From Sarcocystis neurona (taxonomy: Eukaryota; Apicomplexa; Conoidasida; Eucoccidiorida; Sarcocystidae): 64,000 nt of DNA. The notes under the pieces were generated by a model that did not search any database, had not been told where the DNA came from, and saw only the letters and a program-made list of their open reading frames with translations. Location: positions 515,105 to 579,104 of the forward strand of contig KL647329.1 of the NCBI GenBank assembly GCA_000727475.1. Direction: 5' to 3'. How positions within the stretch are numbered: position 1 is the first letter of the stretch; every line of letters begins with the position of its first letter. Positions 11,371 to 23,269 of this stretch are shown here, piece by piece. The translations under genes were made by a program, and so were the position numbers.

Positions 11371-11692
11371 GAGTTTACGTCCTTGGATCTTGTTCTGTAG
11401 AGGCCCACACGTACCTCGCTGTTTTCTCACGTGTTTCTTTGTAGACAACCATCTCCGACTCGATTCGCTTACTACTTGGCAGATCCATCCATCCGCTTAT
11501 TTATTGTCAATCTATACACATATGTAGAGAGATACGTGTGGAGTTGTGTGCATGGATGTGCTGTGTCTGGCTCTATCTATATGTATACCTACGTGTATAG
11601 AGCCGTGTGCTGCCCTGTTCACGCCTGCAGGTGCAAAACTGTATTTGTGCTCCCGGTCAGCTGTGTTGGTGATGCTACTGCGAATTTTTCAG

Positions 11693-14600
11693 GAAACTTT
11701 CGTAATCTGGAGCAGACATGGTGTGACACGCTACTGAACAAGATAGATGGCCCGTTCAGCGAAAGAGATGTTGAGTTCCTACTTCGCGCCGCCGCAGTCT
11801 CTGCCGCTGCGAGCCGCATGCACAAAAACTTCCGTTTCTGCATAGCCTCCGCTGTGAGTAGCCTTCTCCCTCTCTTTGACCGTTGGCACCCACCACTATT
11901 GCTTTTGAAAGCTGCATAATTTATCGGTGCTGCCGCATGCTTCTGCAGACCCATGACGCGCAACCGACGTTACGATCGCTGCAGTTGCGGCCCCCCGTTG
12001 CTACCGAGTACTGCTGTTCCGGGCTGCTGCTGCTGCCGAGTTCCTGTATTCTTGTGCTGCTGCGCGTTGCTGCCCAAGAGGGCTGCTACCGCCGTGCCTG
12101 GACGCTGTTGTGTTGTCGCCGGTGATACTGACAGCCTGCTGCTCTCGACTACGTGCCATCTACACCTACGCCACCGTCTAGCGCTTGCAGCCACCTACCT
12201 TTTCTGCTCGAAAAATTCTCTGTGAAATGCTGCGCACGTACCCAACATACGCATTTTCTTGTACTTGTGTAGGTGAGCGGACGAGCGCTACCGTTGTGGA
12301 CCTCTCATCAGTTGCAGGCATTCACAAAAAATTGGTTGTCACCCGGGCCACTATTTCAGACTCTCTCTCGCTACATCCTTCTCTCTCCCGCATAGTAAAA
12401 GGGCCTCTCTCTCAACGTCTTCTGTACACAGCACAACAGAAACCCCCTACGCGAACTCTTATACAAAAACAATAGGTATATACATATATGTATATGAGTA
12501 GACACAAGCGTGCACTATGTAGGCATGCGCTACCCCTAAATCAAAAGCCCGGAATGTGCAACTTATAGCCAGACAGCATGTCGTTAACCATTTGGTGTGC
12601 TTCCGCTTAAAAGATTTACCCTCACGGGACTCGACACATATACAAGTCTACGTACAAAGGGTATACACAAGGAGACAGTTGTACATATGTTGCGACCTGT
12701 GACATCCGTATCTTTTCATATACGTACAGTTACACACGTTTATCTGCAGGAAACTGCACAAGGTGCACAAGCGCACGTACTCTTGACTTTGCACAATTAC
12801 ATTGAACAAGGATGTACAAACGTCCGATTTTCCATGTGTGTGGTCGTACTTGTAGACAGCCGGTTGCTGGCCTAGGGTCTACCTTCGCTATTTTCCACGT
12901 TGTCTCCTGGTTTCCCTTTTATCCCTGCGCTGTTGCTTCAGCGTAGCAGTGCACCCCGCGTGAAAGAAGGAGACTCGGTACTCCACGCTGCTGTGGCTGC
13001 CTCAAAGCCTCGCTTGGTGGAGCTGCTGCTGCAGTACGGAGCCTTCCCCAATATGGAAACTCTTCCACGCAGCTATAAGCACGCGATGGTAACGCACTGA
13101 CACCCTGGGTAGCACACATTCTATAGGCGCGGACTTGGAGAGACTTGTGCGGTATTTGGCCTTCACGCCCTGCTCGCCAAGGTCGTCGGGACTTGTAATG
13201 CAGAAGTTATATATATTATGTAGATATATATATATGTATATGTATATTTATGTATAGCGTGTGCAGGCTTACACAAGTGGACTGTACATAAGGGCCCGCA
13301 GCACCTCTGCACTTTGCGAATCTTGCATCTCATCTCCTGCTACACCCTCTTGATATGGAGGTGCGTGAAAATCGTTCAAGAAGAGGTGTCCCATATTTCG
13401 TAACGTAGAAGCATCGGTCTACGTGAGGATCCCATTTCAGACACTACAACACTGTAACTGTCTGAAGGTCTGCTGCGAACTTAGCTGTGAAGGCGAGGAA
13501 CTAGTGGTGTCAATCTGTAGTCTAGTTGGTTTGACAGACGTTCTCCCAAACGCAAGGTGCAGTAGAGTTTTTTCCTCCTTTCCAGTGACTATCTACGTGT
13601 TTGAGATTTCTCAAGTTCCGTCTCCCCACCAACACTGTCTTGCAAAACACGTCCACGCAAATATGTACACAGATATATTCAAGTGCTTGAGAGTAATTCC
13701 CGCGTAGGATACAGTGTTTGAACGACACTTGAAGATCACATAGAGGGAAACAGAGAGAGAAATACGAAATTTTGAAGCTGCTTCCACTTCTGGCAGGACT
13801 CCACCGCAGCCTTTGGGAGACAGTGACTCGTACCTGCGGACACGCTCCTGTGAAGCGCAGCTTCTGTCGTTAAAATTGTGCGCGAAAGGTGTTGACATCT
13901 TTTCATCAGCAGTGGTGCGTTAACACATGTCCCAGTGTACCTGGGCACAGAAAACTGCAGCCAGGCGCGTTGCATGCGCCATGTCTGAATGCTGCCATGT
14001 GCTGTGATGCCTCTTATGCAGCGCGTGGGTCAGCGGCCGCTTCACTACGCAGTGCAGCAGCAGACACTGGAAAATATCGAAAATGTTCTGCTGCTACTGC
14101 AGTACGGGGCTCTTATTGATTCAGTCGATGTCCGTGGACGGACCCCGTTGATGGCTGCTGCTGAAGCTTCTGGACCGTACACTGGGCGCTTCATTGCACT
14201 TTTGATCGATAAAGGAGCCGACGTGGTGGCAAGGGATCACGTACGTCTCGGGAAAAACCACAGCGTGTCCCCACGCAGCCGGCTTCAAAATCATATATTT
14301 GCGAAGGAGTGTGCACTCGTACGCCGTACGTGATCATGTAGTGTGTACGTTTTTATGTGTACGAGTTAGACGGAAAGAGCACATATCTTCTTTCTGAGTT
14401 GCGCAATTAAGTCCCCTCTACTCGTGCTGCTCCGAAGGACTGTTCTTGGTTGCTAGGGGGCTGCAGCGGCTGCGGATGCTTCCTCTGCTCTACTGCGGTA
14501 TTTCGTAGTCGGTACTGACCTGCGGGTCTCTGTCGTTAAACTTGGGTGCGAAAGGCGTTGACATTTCTTCATCAGCAGTGGTGCGTTAACACGTGTCCCA

Positions 14601-17173
14601 GTGTACCCGCCGAGTATTTCGCTACTTTTTGAATCACCTGTTTGTTCACTGATATCCCTTCCTCCCGCCACGTATAACGTTTTTCCCTAGGATGGCTTCC
14701 TTGAGGGAGCGTTCTTGTTTGAGTGTCCGCGTGTCTGCAGGCAGGACTGCAGGCGCTTCATTACGCAGCAGCAGCGGATTCGGCAGAAGCGGTGGAACAG
14801 CTGCTCCTGAGGGGTGCTGCTGCAGCTGAGGAAGATATCCGTGGAAATACCCCGCTTCACTACGCTGCTATGTTTAATGCAGCGAAGGCGCTGCGGGCAC
14901 TGTTGCGTCATGCGCGTAACAACTACCCTGATATCGACGTAGTTAATGAGGTCCTGCAATCATCGACATGTCAACAAACGCACGGTGGAAAGATTCTCTG
15001 CGTTGCTTCGGAGGGTGCTGCAGGGGCTGCTCTTGCCTCTCCTGAGTACAAAAACATAAATGCTTTAGACAACGTGTGTTGTAGCATAACACAAGCACAC
15101 CTCAACTCGACGCCGACGCAAAACAAAGTCTGGCGCTGTTACACATAAATTCTTCCTTTATAACGCAGTGCACCCGCAGTCCTCCTTTCTTTTAAAACGT
15201 ACACACACACACACACGTGTGCAGGTACGTATGCAGTTACACGCATATAGGCGGACCGCGACCGGCTGGTGGTGGAGAGACCGGGTGACTATATATGGGG
15301 GCTACGACGCTTTCAAAACAGGGGGCAAACCTGCGTATACCCCGTAGGCATACGGAACGTGTCGCTGCACGGACACTGTAGAGTTGTGCACGGACATACC
15401 GTACACATGGTCGTTACTTTCTCGGTGTGCAAACATATATTTATACATATACGTACACACGCAGATACGCATTAACATACAGAAGACTGTACAACCCTGA
15501 ATTCCCTAACAGTACGCGCCCTTCCGTTCAACCCCTGCGTTACATATAGGCGGTCTGAGTTACTGTCTTTGTTCTCCATCACTGAGGCTGCCAGTGATGT
15601 ACAGTATTACTAGCTCTTGTCAGTCAGAGATCTTCGTCAGCCTGTGCCGTCGTCTTTGCTCCTATTTTCAAATGCATACTGCCTCGCGAAAAACAAACGT
15701 CCGTGCAGCCGACGTTGAGTGCAAACTTAAGTGGCCTCCGCTCTCTTTCTCTGGATGCCGCAGAGCGGTAAAGCCGCGATTCACCTTGCTGCCGCGCCGA
15801 TAATGATGGATGGCTTCCCTCGTCGGTTTCTACCTCCACTAGCGCTGGAGGAGCTCCTGCTGCATCACGACGCAAACCCCACTGCACGCGATCACGAACA
15901 AAACACGCCCCTGATGCTTGCGGCGTCCGAGGGGTATACCCAGATGGCCAAAGCGCTGCTTCAAATTGCCGACCCGGCCCCCGAATCGGCGAATATGGTA
16001 AATAGTGCTCTTCTACAGCTGTTTGCAGCGTTACAGGCCCGCGTGCAGATAATCTCCGATTGCGAAATGGTGAAGCATAAATGACGTACAACTCAGGTAG
16101 GCGTGCTCAATAGTCCACGTCAGCGGGCACATTAAAAAAGTAGTATGGCCCTACGAACCACGAGCATTTCCACCCCTATATATATGTATATATACACGGC
16201 ACACGCACACGCAAGCAGACTGAGGTGCTCCCATGTCTCTGGCCGAGGAGGCGCAGTTACGTGCATCGCGCTGTAACAGTGCAAGTCGAACAGCTCTACT
16301 CAACGCCAAAAAAACAGTCACGCACAACAATATGGATCTACATACACATATAAAAATATATATTAGTTTGTGCTCGAAAACGTGTAAACCAAGTTCGCCT
16401 GGGGCGCAGCAGCTTGACACGGGGAATGTATGAAGGGATGCAGACTTTTTTCGCAATGCGCCGGTGGTTGGGAAGTGCCCGATGACGACGTTTGTTCAAA
16501 TCCCCCAGTTTCCATTCACAACCATACACTTCGTGTGTGACCTACAGCACGTACGCGAGCGCTTCGTCTATTCGTAAGAACATGCACGCCTCGCATACAC
16601 ACAGATATCATGATGGCAAATCTATGTAAGAGGACCGTTTGATCGGTAATACAGCATTCCAGCACGTGCCTTACATGCATTTTCGACTAAAGGCCCGCCT
16701 TCCACGTGTTCACGTGCAGTCCGCTGTCTCCAGATGCGAGTGCGCTCGGAATAAATCTTTGCAGCAGATGTATGCAAAAGAATTGGATGTCTCTGTCAAG
16801 CGAGCGTGTGTAGCCGGAACGTATCTCGAAGCAGTTGGGCACCGCATTTCTTCGCACGCATGTGGGCCGCTTGATGACTGTTGCGTCTTGACAGGAGGGA
16901 AAGACGGCGTTTGATTTGGCGGTGGACCGCGGCAGAGAAGATGTAGCTCAATTACTTAGAGAGGCGACTTCGGGCACGAGTAAGACCCGTTTCTGGGGCT
17001 TTGTTTTCTATTGCTGTGTAACTACTGACAGGGTGCACACTATTGTATTTTGCTGGATTTTTGCCACACTCTGCATTTGCTACAAGGCCCCCAATGCATC
17101 CACGTCGAGGTCATCCTCTTCGACTCCCCGTTCACCCGGCCAAAGTAACACTGAGACATCTCACAGAAAGTGA
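11693..17173 (+). CDS. Ankyrin-repeat protein, multi-exon
   Basis: Predicted exons are 11693-11853, 12942-13088, 14022-14240, 14741-14938 (or 14950), 15764-15997 and 16895 onward, with stop at about 17173. Junctions between them are all phase 0, with donors such as GCT|GTGAGT, CAC|GTACGT and ATG|GTAAAT and acceptors ending TGCAG, CGCAG or ACAG. The exons carry ankyrin helices: VLHAAVAASKPRLVELLLQY, then PLHYAV with LLLLQYGA and RTPLMAAAEA, ALHYAAAADSAEAVEQLLLR with NTPLHYAA, AIHLAAA with NTPLMLAASEG, and TAFDLAVDRGREDVAQLL. That is about seven repeats, a protein-binding scaffold. The first exon has no repeat and its own start is upstream and unassigned; it needs one base from an earlier exon. 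The C-terminus after 16979 is uncertain: either the frame reads on to a Ser/Thr-rich tail or an intron begins at GTAAGA. No catalytic domain was seen, so the partner and pathway are unknown. Confidence 0.8.
12470..12500. repeat. TA-rich microsatellite
   Basis: A short TATATACATATATGTATA tract in an ankyrin-gene intron. A similar longer tract lies at about 13205-13255. Neither encodes anything. Confidence 0.7.
13864..14607 (+). repeat. Pair of ~79-bp direct repeats in adjacent ankyrin introns
   Basis: Copies at about 13864-13942 and 14529-14607 share CATCAGCAGTGGTGCGTTAA and most flanking bases, and sit just upstream of the exons at 14022 and 14741. They are in introns that precede separate ankyrin exons. 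This suggests that an exon together with its upstream intron was duplicated when the repeat array grew. Confidence 0.85.
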
Positions 17174-18689
17174 AGCCGCCCCGTTTCTGAGGAAGCAGTA
17201 TTGAGGGGACCGCTTCTTGGACTCAGTGTCTTTCACGACAGTAGCTTGCACAACCCTGCACCGAACGTTCTGCCAGGTTGACCATTATGATACAGAGAAA
17301 GACTTACAGACAGCAGCCGGCGCATCGATAGCAGCATGTTTCTCAGTCCCGTATTGGAACCAAAAGCGATACAGGCAGCAGTTTTGTGAATGCGGGTAAG
17401 GAGGGTTGCTTACGTTTGAAGCTGCACAAATGCAGGAGCGGAAGCTTTGCTGCGCACCTGACGACTGCCGCCGTCAGGATGTCACAAACGAATGCACGTA
17501 GCCCTAAGTGAATGTAGATTCACAGGATGAGGTGTAGGTGATATCTTCTGTGAAGACGCGTACCTTATTGCTCGAGCTTTAAGCTGCGGATTACCTCAGC
17601 ATGCAAGTAGGTCCGTACAGAGGGCGCTGGGATGAAACACGCCGTCGTAGGGCTACAGAGTCACTTGTAGACGTAGAAAGTTCTTTTCCGATCTAAACAC
17701 TTATGTGAGGGACGAAAGTTAGTTGCCGCTATGGAGGTAGTCAATACTACACTTGTTTACTGTCACTGTTGTATGGCACCCTGAATGTTGGAGTACATGC
17801 AGCTGGACTAAGACGTGAAGTATTTTTAAGTAGCTTCTGTGTTCGAATCGTCTATTGATGCAGAAGAGCAGGTGGCTGGGAGACGTCGGGTGCTCTCTAA
17901 AATATGCATGCACGTGCACACAGATATTCGCACCCACCAGTACTAGTACATCTGTGTACATATTTAAATATGGGTACGTAGACCCACGCGTATTAGTGCT
18001 TTGTTTCTTGTAAACCTTTTTCTTTCTCCCTCTATATGTATATAAGCGTGTGTGTGCGTCCACTGGTGCGGGATTAGGGCTACAGGAAAAGAATGCGCTC
18101 GTGCTTCTGTATTTAGTTCAATATACCGTATAAAAACTTCCTGACTTCCACACCCGAGGCCACGCCGCCACGCCCAGAATCTACCTACGTGGGCATGCGC
18201 GGATGTGAGGAATTTCATACACGACCCGTACGTTTGTCACTAAACCGCGCAACCAAAGAGTCCCCCTTTCGTCCGTGACCAGGTAAAGCCTCACATTCTT
18301 CTTCTGCCCGTGCTTGTCTGCCTTCTACGTATGCGTGCATTTGCCTGAATGGACTTTGTATACATGCTTCGAGAGTCACTAACTATTCACCTGCCTGGTC
18401 GTGTACGATATGTTTTTGAAATATTTTGCTTGCCCTGCGAGGACGTGACTGTTGACACAGGCACGCATGCGTACACTGAAGCGACCTTCTTTTTGCCTTC
18501 ATCACCACATCTGCATCTCGTAGCCGTTCACCTACGCGAGCGCGCCCGGCATCTGGGGGCACGGCGGGAGCCAGAGAAACGAATTTGCGTATGAAAAGTG
18601 TGACTGCACCTGGACTCAAAAAGCTGTTATATTTCTTCCTGTTACAGGAATTCGCGTATTAGTGCTGTCCTGTTGTCTCCATGTTTAAG

Positions 18690-21600
18690 CGTGCACTTCG
18701 GTTCCGAAGGTGCGCCACGCTACGGAGTATTTCTCGGACTCGCAGTACGGCACTTTCTTGCGTGTGGTGAGTGAGGTGGATCCCGAGTGATCTCCAGCGA
18801 GCTGCTCCCCTTGAAAATTCAACCTCGTACTGCGGCGTACTTCAACAAAGGTTAACGGGTACCTGCTTACTTTTTCCGCTAAGTCGTTCTTGTGGAACAA
18901 AACAAACGTCTCTACTCTTGCATTTTGACGAACTTATAAGCAAACTGTAGGTCCTATGTTTGAACCCTTTCTTTGCTATCACGTAAGATTTTTCCAACGT
19001 CTTCCTTCTGCTGATGCAGTATTCTTCTTGCAAATGACTAAGAACATCTGCTCGATCACTATATTGCACTTTGAGCCTTCCAGAATCTAGCGTCCTTCAG
19101 TGGTACTGGAAGAACGTGCTGATTGTGTAACTCATCCGCCGGTGTGCTTCCCTGCCGCTCGCGCGCGCTCAGTTGAGCTTTTAATCCAAAGATACTCGAT
19201 GAATGAGCATCCGCTTTGCTACTAGTTTCGTACAATCCTAGTGCTTGAACTGCAGCACTTGACACGCAGGAATATGTGTCATATCCTGCACAACTGTAGC
19301 CCAGATTCCTTTGCTCATTCGTTTAAGTTTGAAGCCCTTCAATGTTGCGCGATTGCTCCTGCCCGCCTCACAAATGATTTTCAGCGAAAAAACTCTTAGG
19401 GGTGGCCTTCTTTAAGTTTTTTGTTCATCGTCCGCTCGTACATTTTTCGTCGAGTCAGCACAAGTAACTAGCCGCGCTCCCTCACCAGTGTGTAGCAACA
19501 AGCAGGAAGCTTCCACTCTTTAGGTAGGCAGCTGCAACTCTCCGTTTTCGATCCGACTGTGAAATTGTTGAAACCGTGCCCGCTGCTGCTTTGTGGTGCG
19601 TGTTTGCTGACGTAGGCACATGCGTGAAAACTTGTACATGTAAATTAGTGTCTGGAGGTTCTGACAAGTGTGTACGATGGTGGTTCATACCTAGGGTACT
19701 TTCCCTCGATAGAGTTTTCTTGCGCGTGCGCTCCTTTGATCTGTGTTCTATGTACAGGGAGACACAGTCACTTATATGTGCGACAAGGGTTTTCGCATGA
19801 AAGGGAAGCCGACTCTCACATGCATGACACGGGACGACTTGTCCGAATTCATTCCCATGCCCCCTACATGCGTTGAAAGCAGCGGTCAAGAAACCTTGTT
19901 GACTTTCCCACTTTTCTACTCCGTAGTTCTCCCTCAGTTGCTTCTAGGGGCTCTGACACTTCAGTGGTCGTTCTGAAGCTGCGACCACTTGAAAGAGGCG
20001 AGCTTACTGCGTTGACATTTACAGTGATGGACCAGGAAGCAAGGCCGTTCCCACGGCGCAAGAAAACATGTTCGAGAAACAACAGAGTGTTGCGACCGCT
20101 GACGTAGAACGAACAGGATGAATAGCTTGCAGCCTATGTGTACTCATTCACCAGGTATGCTTCACCATCGGAAAGGAAAGAGGTCTCGACCCACCGGGGC
20201 AGTAAACAGCTGCCGAGACTTCTCGGACCTTTTTGCTTTCAAGGGACTTTGAAAAATGTCGGTTTCCGCCTGTACAACGTAGAATTAGTCGGACCCACAA
20301 TAGTTATTCGGAATATATTCTTGTGAGGACAAACGCACAGCATTGTATGACAGTGTACGGGCATCGCCTTAGTAGAGTTATGTGCTTGTTGGAACATGTC
20401 CTTTGCGATGTACTGTGAAGTATTCTGTATCTTCGTGACAAGGAAGATAAGCTGCCCAGCCAATCTGCCTACACACCTTCGTAACAAAAAAGAAATGTCA
20501 CTTGGTAAGTCTGCCTGCTCATCAGCGCATTTACACGAATAAATGCTGAGGATTTTGGCGGATGATGCCCTTGAACGGATAACACAGACACCACAAAGAG
20601 CTACCCCCCTTTACCGACGAGCCTCTACGAATACACACGCGAATCTTGTGCTTTTCATACTGGATTGGCTGCTGAATATGACCGCTGGCTTCTTCGAGGT
20701 TATTGTGCGCATGTTTTTTTCTAATACGTCTTACGGTTAGAGAACTTTTGACTGCCGTGCCTAAGAAGGGAAAAACTCTACTTTTCACAGGGGAGTTCTG
20801 AGCGAAGGCGGTATAGTGCCAGTTGACGCTTTTTTTTATGCTTGCAAAGATGGCCGCTTTGATGCAAGTGTACTACCCATGCATATGTCCGTAAAATCAG
20901 TGCTGCTGGAAGGTGCTCACGAGGCAGCGTGAGCAGAATGAACAGAGGTAGCACAGCGAAATCAGGCTGCTGCCTGAGTAAGCGAACGAGTCTCAGACGG
21001 AATGCGACAACACAAAGTCGTCTGGTAATAAATTTTATGAGGTGTGTAAGCAACTCTACCACCGTATACAGTAACTCTAAATGCGACGGACGTGCGAGTC
21101 TGCCTTTAGACACGGACAGATTTTTTGTGGGTTGGATCTGCAAAGTAGCCGAACTGTGGCCGCTGCAAACCTCAACCAGAGGTCGCTCCTAGATACACAC
21201 ACACATACACACATATGCCAAAGAAAACTGATACGCCTTCTTTAAATGGGTCACGGCGGGAGCCCCATTCCGAGAGGGGAGTCCAATAGCGCTTCAGTAT
21301 GGCAGTGCTTACAGGTGACTGTTTAATGGGACGAAACGGCTGTGGCAGGACTCCTCGGCTCTCCAATTGACAACGTTTCCACTATTTGTCTCTGACTCCC
21401 CTACGAAAAATACATGCGAGTGTCCCCGCGAATTCGCACTCAAAGCGCAAACGCTTTAGTTGCGAAGAGTATCCGCGCTAGGTCGTCCTCTTAGTCTCGT
21501 TGTTTTCGACGCTACGTGTCATACCACGTGGCAAGATGTTATTCTCTGCAGTGCCCTGCAAACAAAGCAGTAGATTCTAAACTGTTTTCTTGGCAGACGC

Positions 21601-22968
21601 TCCCTTTTTTGCACGTACGCACGCTGCCCCTCTCCCCCCCACCCCCCCCGTCCTTTTGAAAAGCACGTGCTGTCAAAAGATCCTCTGCATACTGTGGGGG
21701 CAACCAACCACACTCCACAGTATCTCATAAGCTTGGAAGCCTTGCAGTTGTCTACGTAAGTGAACGTCAGTCGTACACCAGGTGCGGAGATAAGGTGGTA
21801 CGGCAGAGCAATGGCCGTTTTCGAGAGGCCGTGCTGACATACGTTCGTATGTCCTGAGGTATTTGCAGCTAGCTTAACGTGGCGGAAAGAACCACAGCAT
21901 ACACCTGTGTCCAGCGACATATTGGTGAGTGCTTACGCCGCTGAACAAGCGTGTTTCTCAAATCAAACATACAACAGTTTCAACGTACATTGAGGCAAAT
22001 ACATTCAAGTCCGTCGGCCCTCTGCAGATATTTCGGGAATTTCAGTAGTTGTAATATTGAGGTGGACAGCGGTATGCACACCTTCGTAGATATACAGATA
22101 GCCGGGTTGGTGGATCCCCGTGTCAACATTTCGTCAGTGTGACTGCTTATTTGAGATGAACGCTCTCTCGTATTCCGAGCTACAGACAAACGCCCTGGGG
22201 GTTTCGCGCTACAATCACTACCTCTTGAAGAGACCAGCGCAATTTCTCCATTAGCAGGTGTAACCTTGTAGGAACTGACGTGCACCGCGACTGCCGCACG
22301 TGAGTCAACAACAGCTTGAAACACTGAACTCGGTGAAGCTCGTCGACCGCTTCTTGAGTGTACGCAACACTTCCCTAGGGGTTTACATGCGAAACAGGCA
22401 GACTAAAATCACGTGACGTCTCCTTGTCTGTGTAAAAGCGAATCTTCACTCACACGAGGACAGCGGATGCGGAAGTCAACGTACGGTAGAGTACACAGTA
22501 CACGTATGTCTGCGTAGAGCTCAGGAAACTAGGGGAAAATGCGTGAGTAATACTGGAAGTGCCTTGTGTGTGAATTTATACTTGGTGAGACATCAGTACT
22601 ACGTTGGGTGTAGCTGCTACAGTTGAACAACTTAGCGGTGTATCGGATAGCGAACCATGGGGATGCAGGCATGTAAGGTAAGCTGGAGGTCTATTAACGG
22701 AAAAGTTACGTCTAGATGCTAGCGGTACACGGTCAACTGTAAATGCACGCCCACACCTGTGGTGGACACGAATAGTGGCAACACTAATACATACAGACGT
22801 GGAAAAGTGCATATGGAGACTACAGTTGAGGGCTCAGATACCTTGGAAATGTAACAGCTCATTAGCAGTAGCCGTATTACGTCTGCGACGGAAAAACCCC
22901 CAGCAACCGCCCGCGGTTAAGCGTACACGCTGACGGGGAAAGGTGTCGTTGGCAAGAACTTCGGCATC
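18690..22968 (+). CDS. Sushi/CCP-domain secreted protein, 5' exon chain
   Basis: Eight exons join with matching phases at every junction: 18690-18766, 19758-19884, 20244-20322, 20791-20890, 21721-21755, 22028-22132, 22597-22672 and 22872-22968 (phases 1-0-1-2-0-2-2-0-1). Donors include GTG|GTGAGT, TAC|GTAAGT, CAT|GTAAGG and ATC|GTAAGC. The first two exons together give a complete complement control protein module: CTSVPKVRH, then GDTVTYMCDKGF, PTLTCMT and MPPTCV, with four Cys in the right order and the usual Gly-x-x-Val-x-Tyr-x-Cys pattern. Later exons add Cys-containing segments such as FFYACKDGRF, FSSCNIEVDSG, SEPWGCRH and YYVCDGKT that match no fold I can name. CCP domains mediate protein-protein binding outside cells, so a secreted or surface adhesin-like role is inferred. 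The start codon and signal peptide must lie between about 17.2 and 18.69 kb and were not found. Confidence 0.7.
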
Positions 22969-23269
22969 GTAAGCCTGGAAACCCTTCTGAGGAAACGCGT
23001 GAGAAGCCAACGTTGCTGTCTAGCCGTGCTCTTGTTGTTTCGCGTGCAGTAGTGTGCATTTGCGTTGACGTCTGCACATTTGGAAAGCAGTCACTCGTAC
23101 ACTGCATCCGCACACAACCAAGAAGACGTGTCTGTCAGGCCGCCGTCGGATCTTTATCACACAGAGTTACATAGTCGAGCGTTTACGAGTTACGCACACG
23201 TAGCCGCAGGGGGTCAACATCCTTTTTACTGTTACAACTAAATATACATGGAGTATTTTGCAACTCGAG

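Noticed and set aside
21700..21900. Minus frame with Cys-containing, protein-like sequence
   Set aside because: The plus exon 21721-21755 with its TAC|GTAAGT donor completes a phase-consistent chain.
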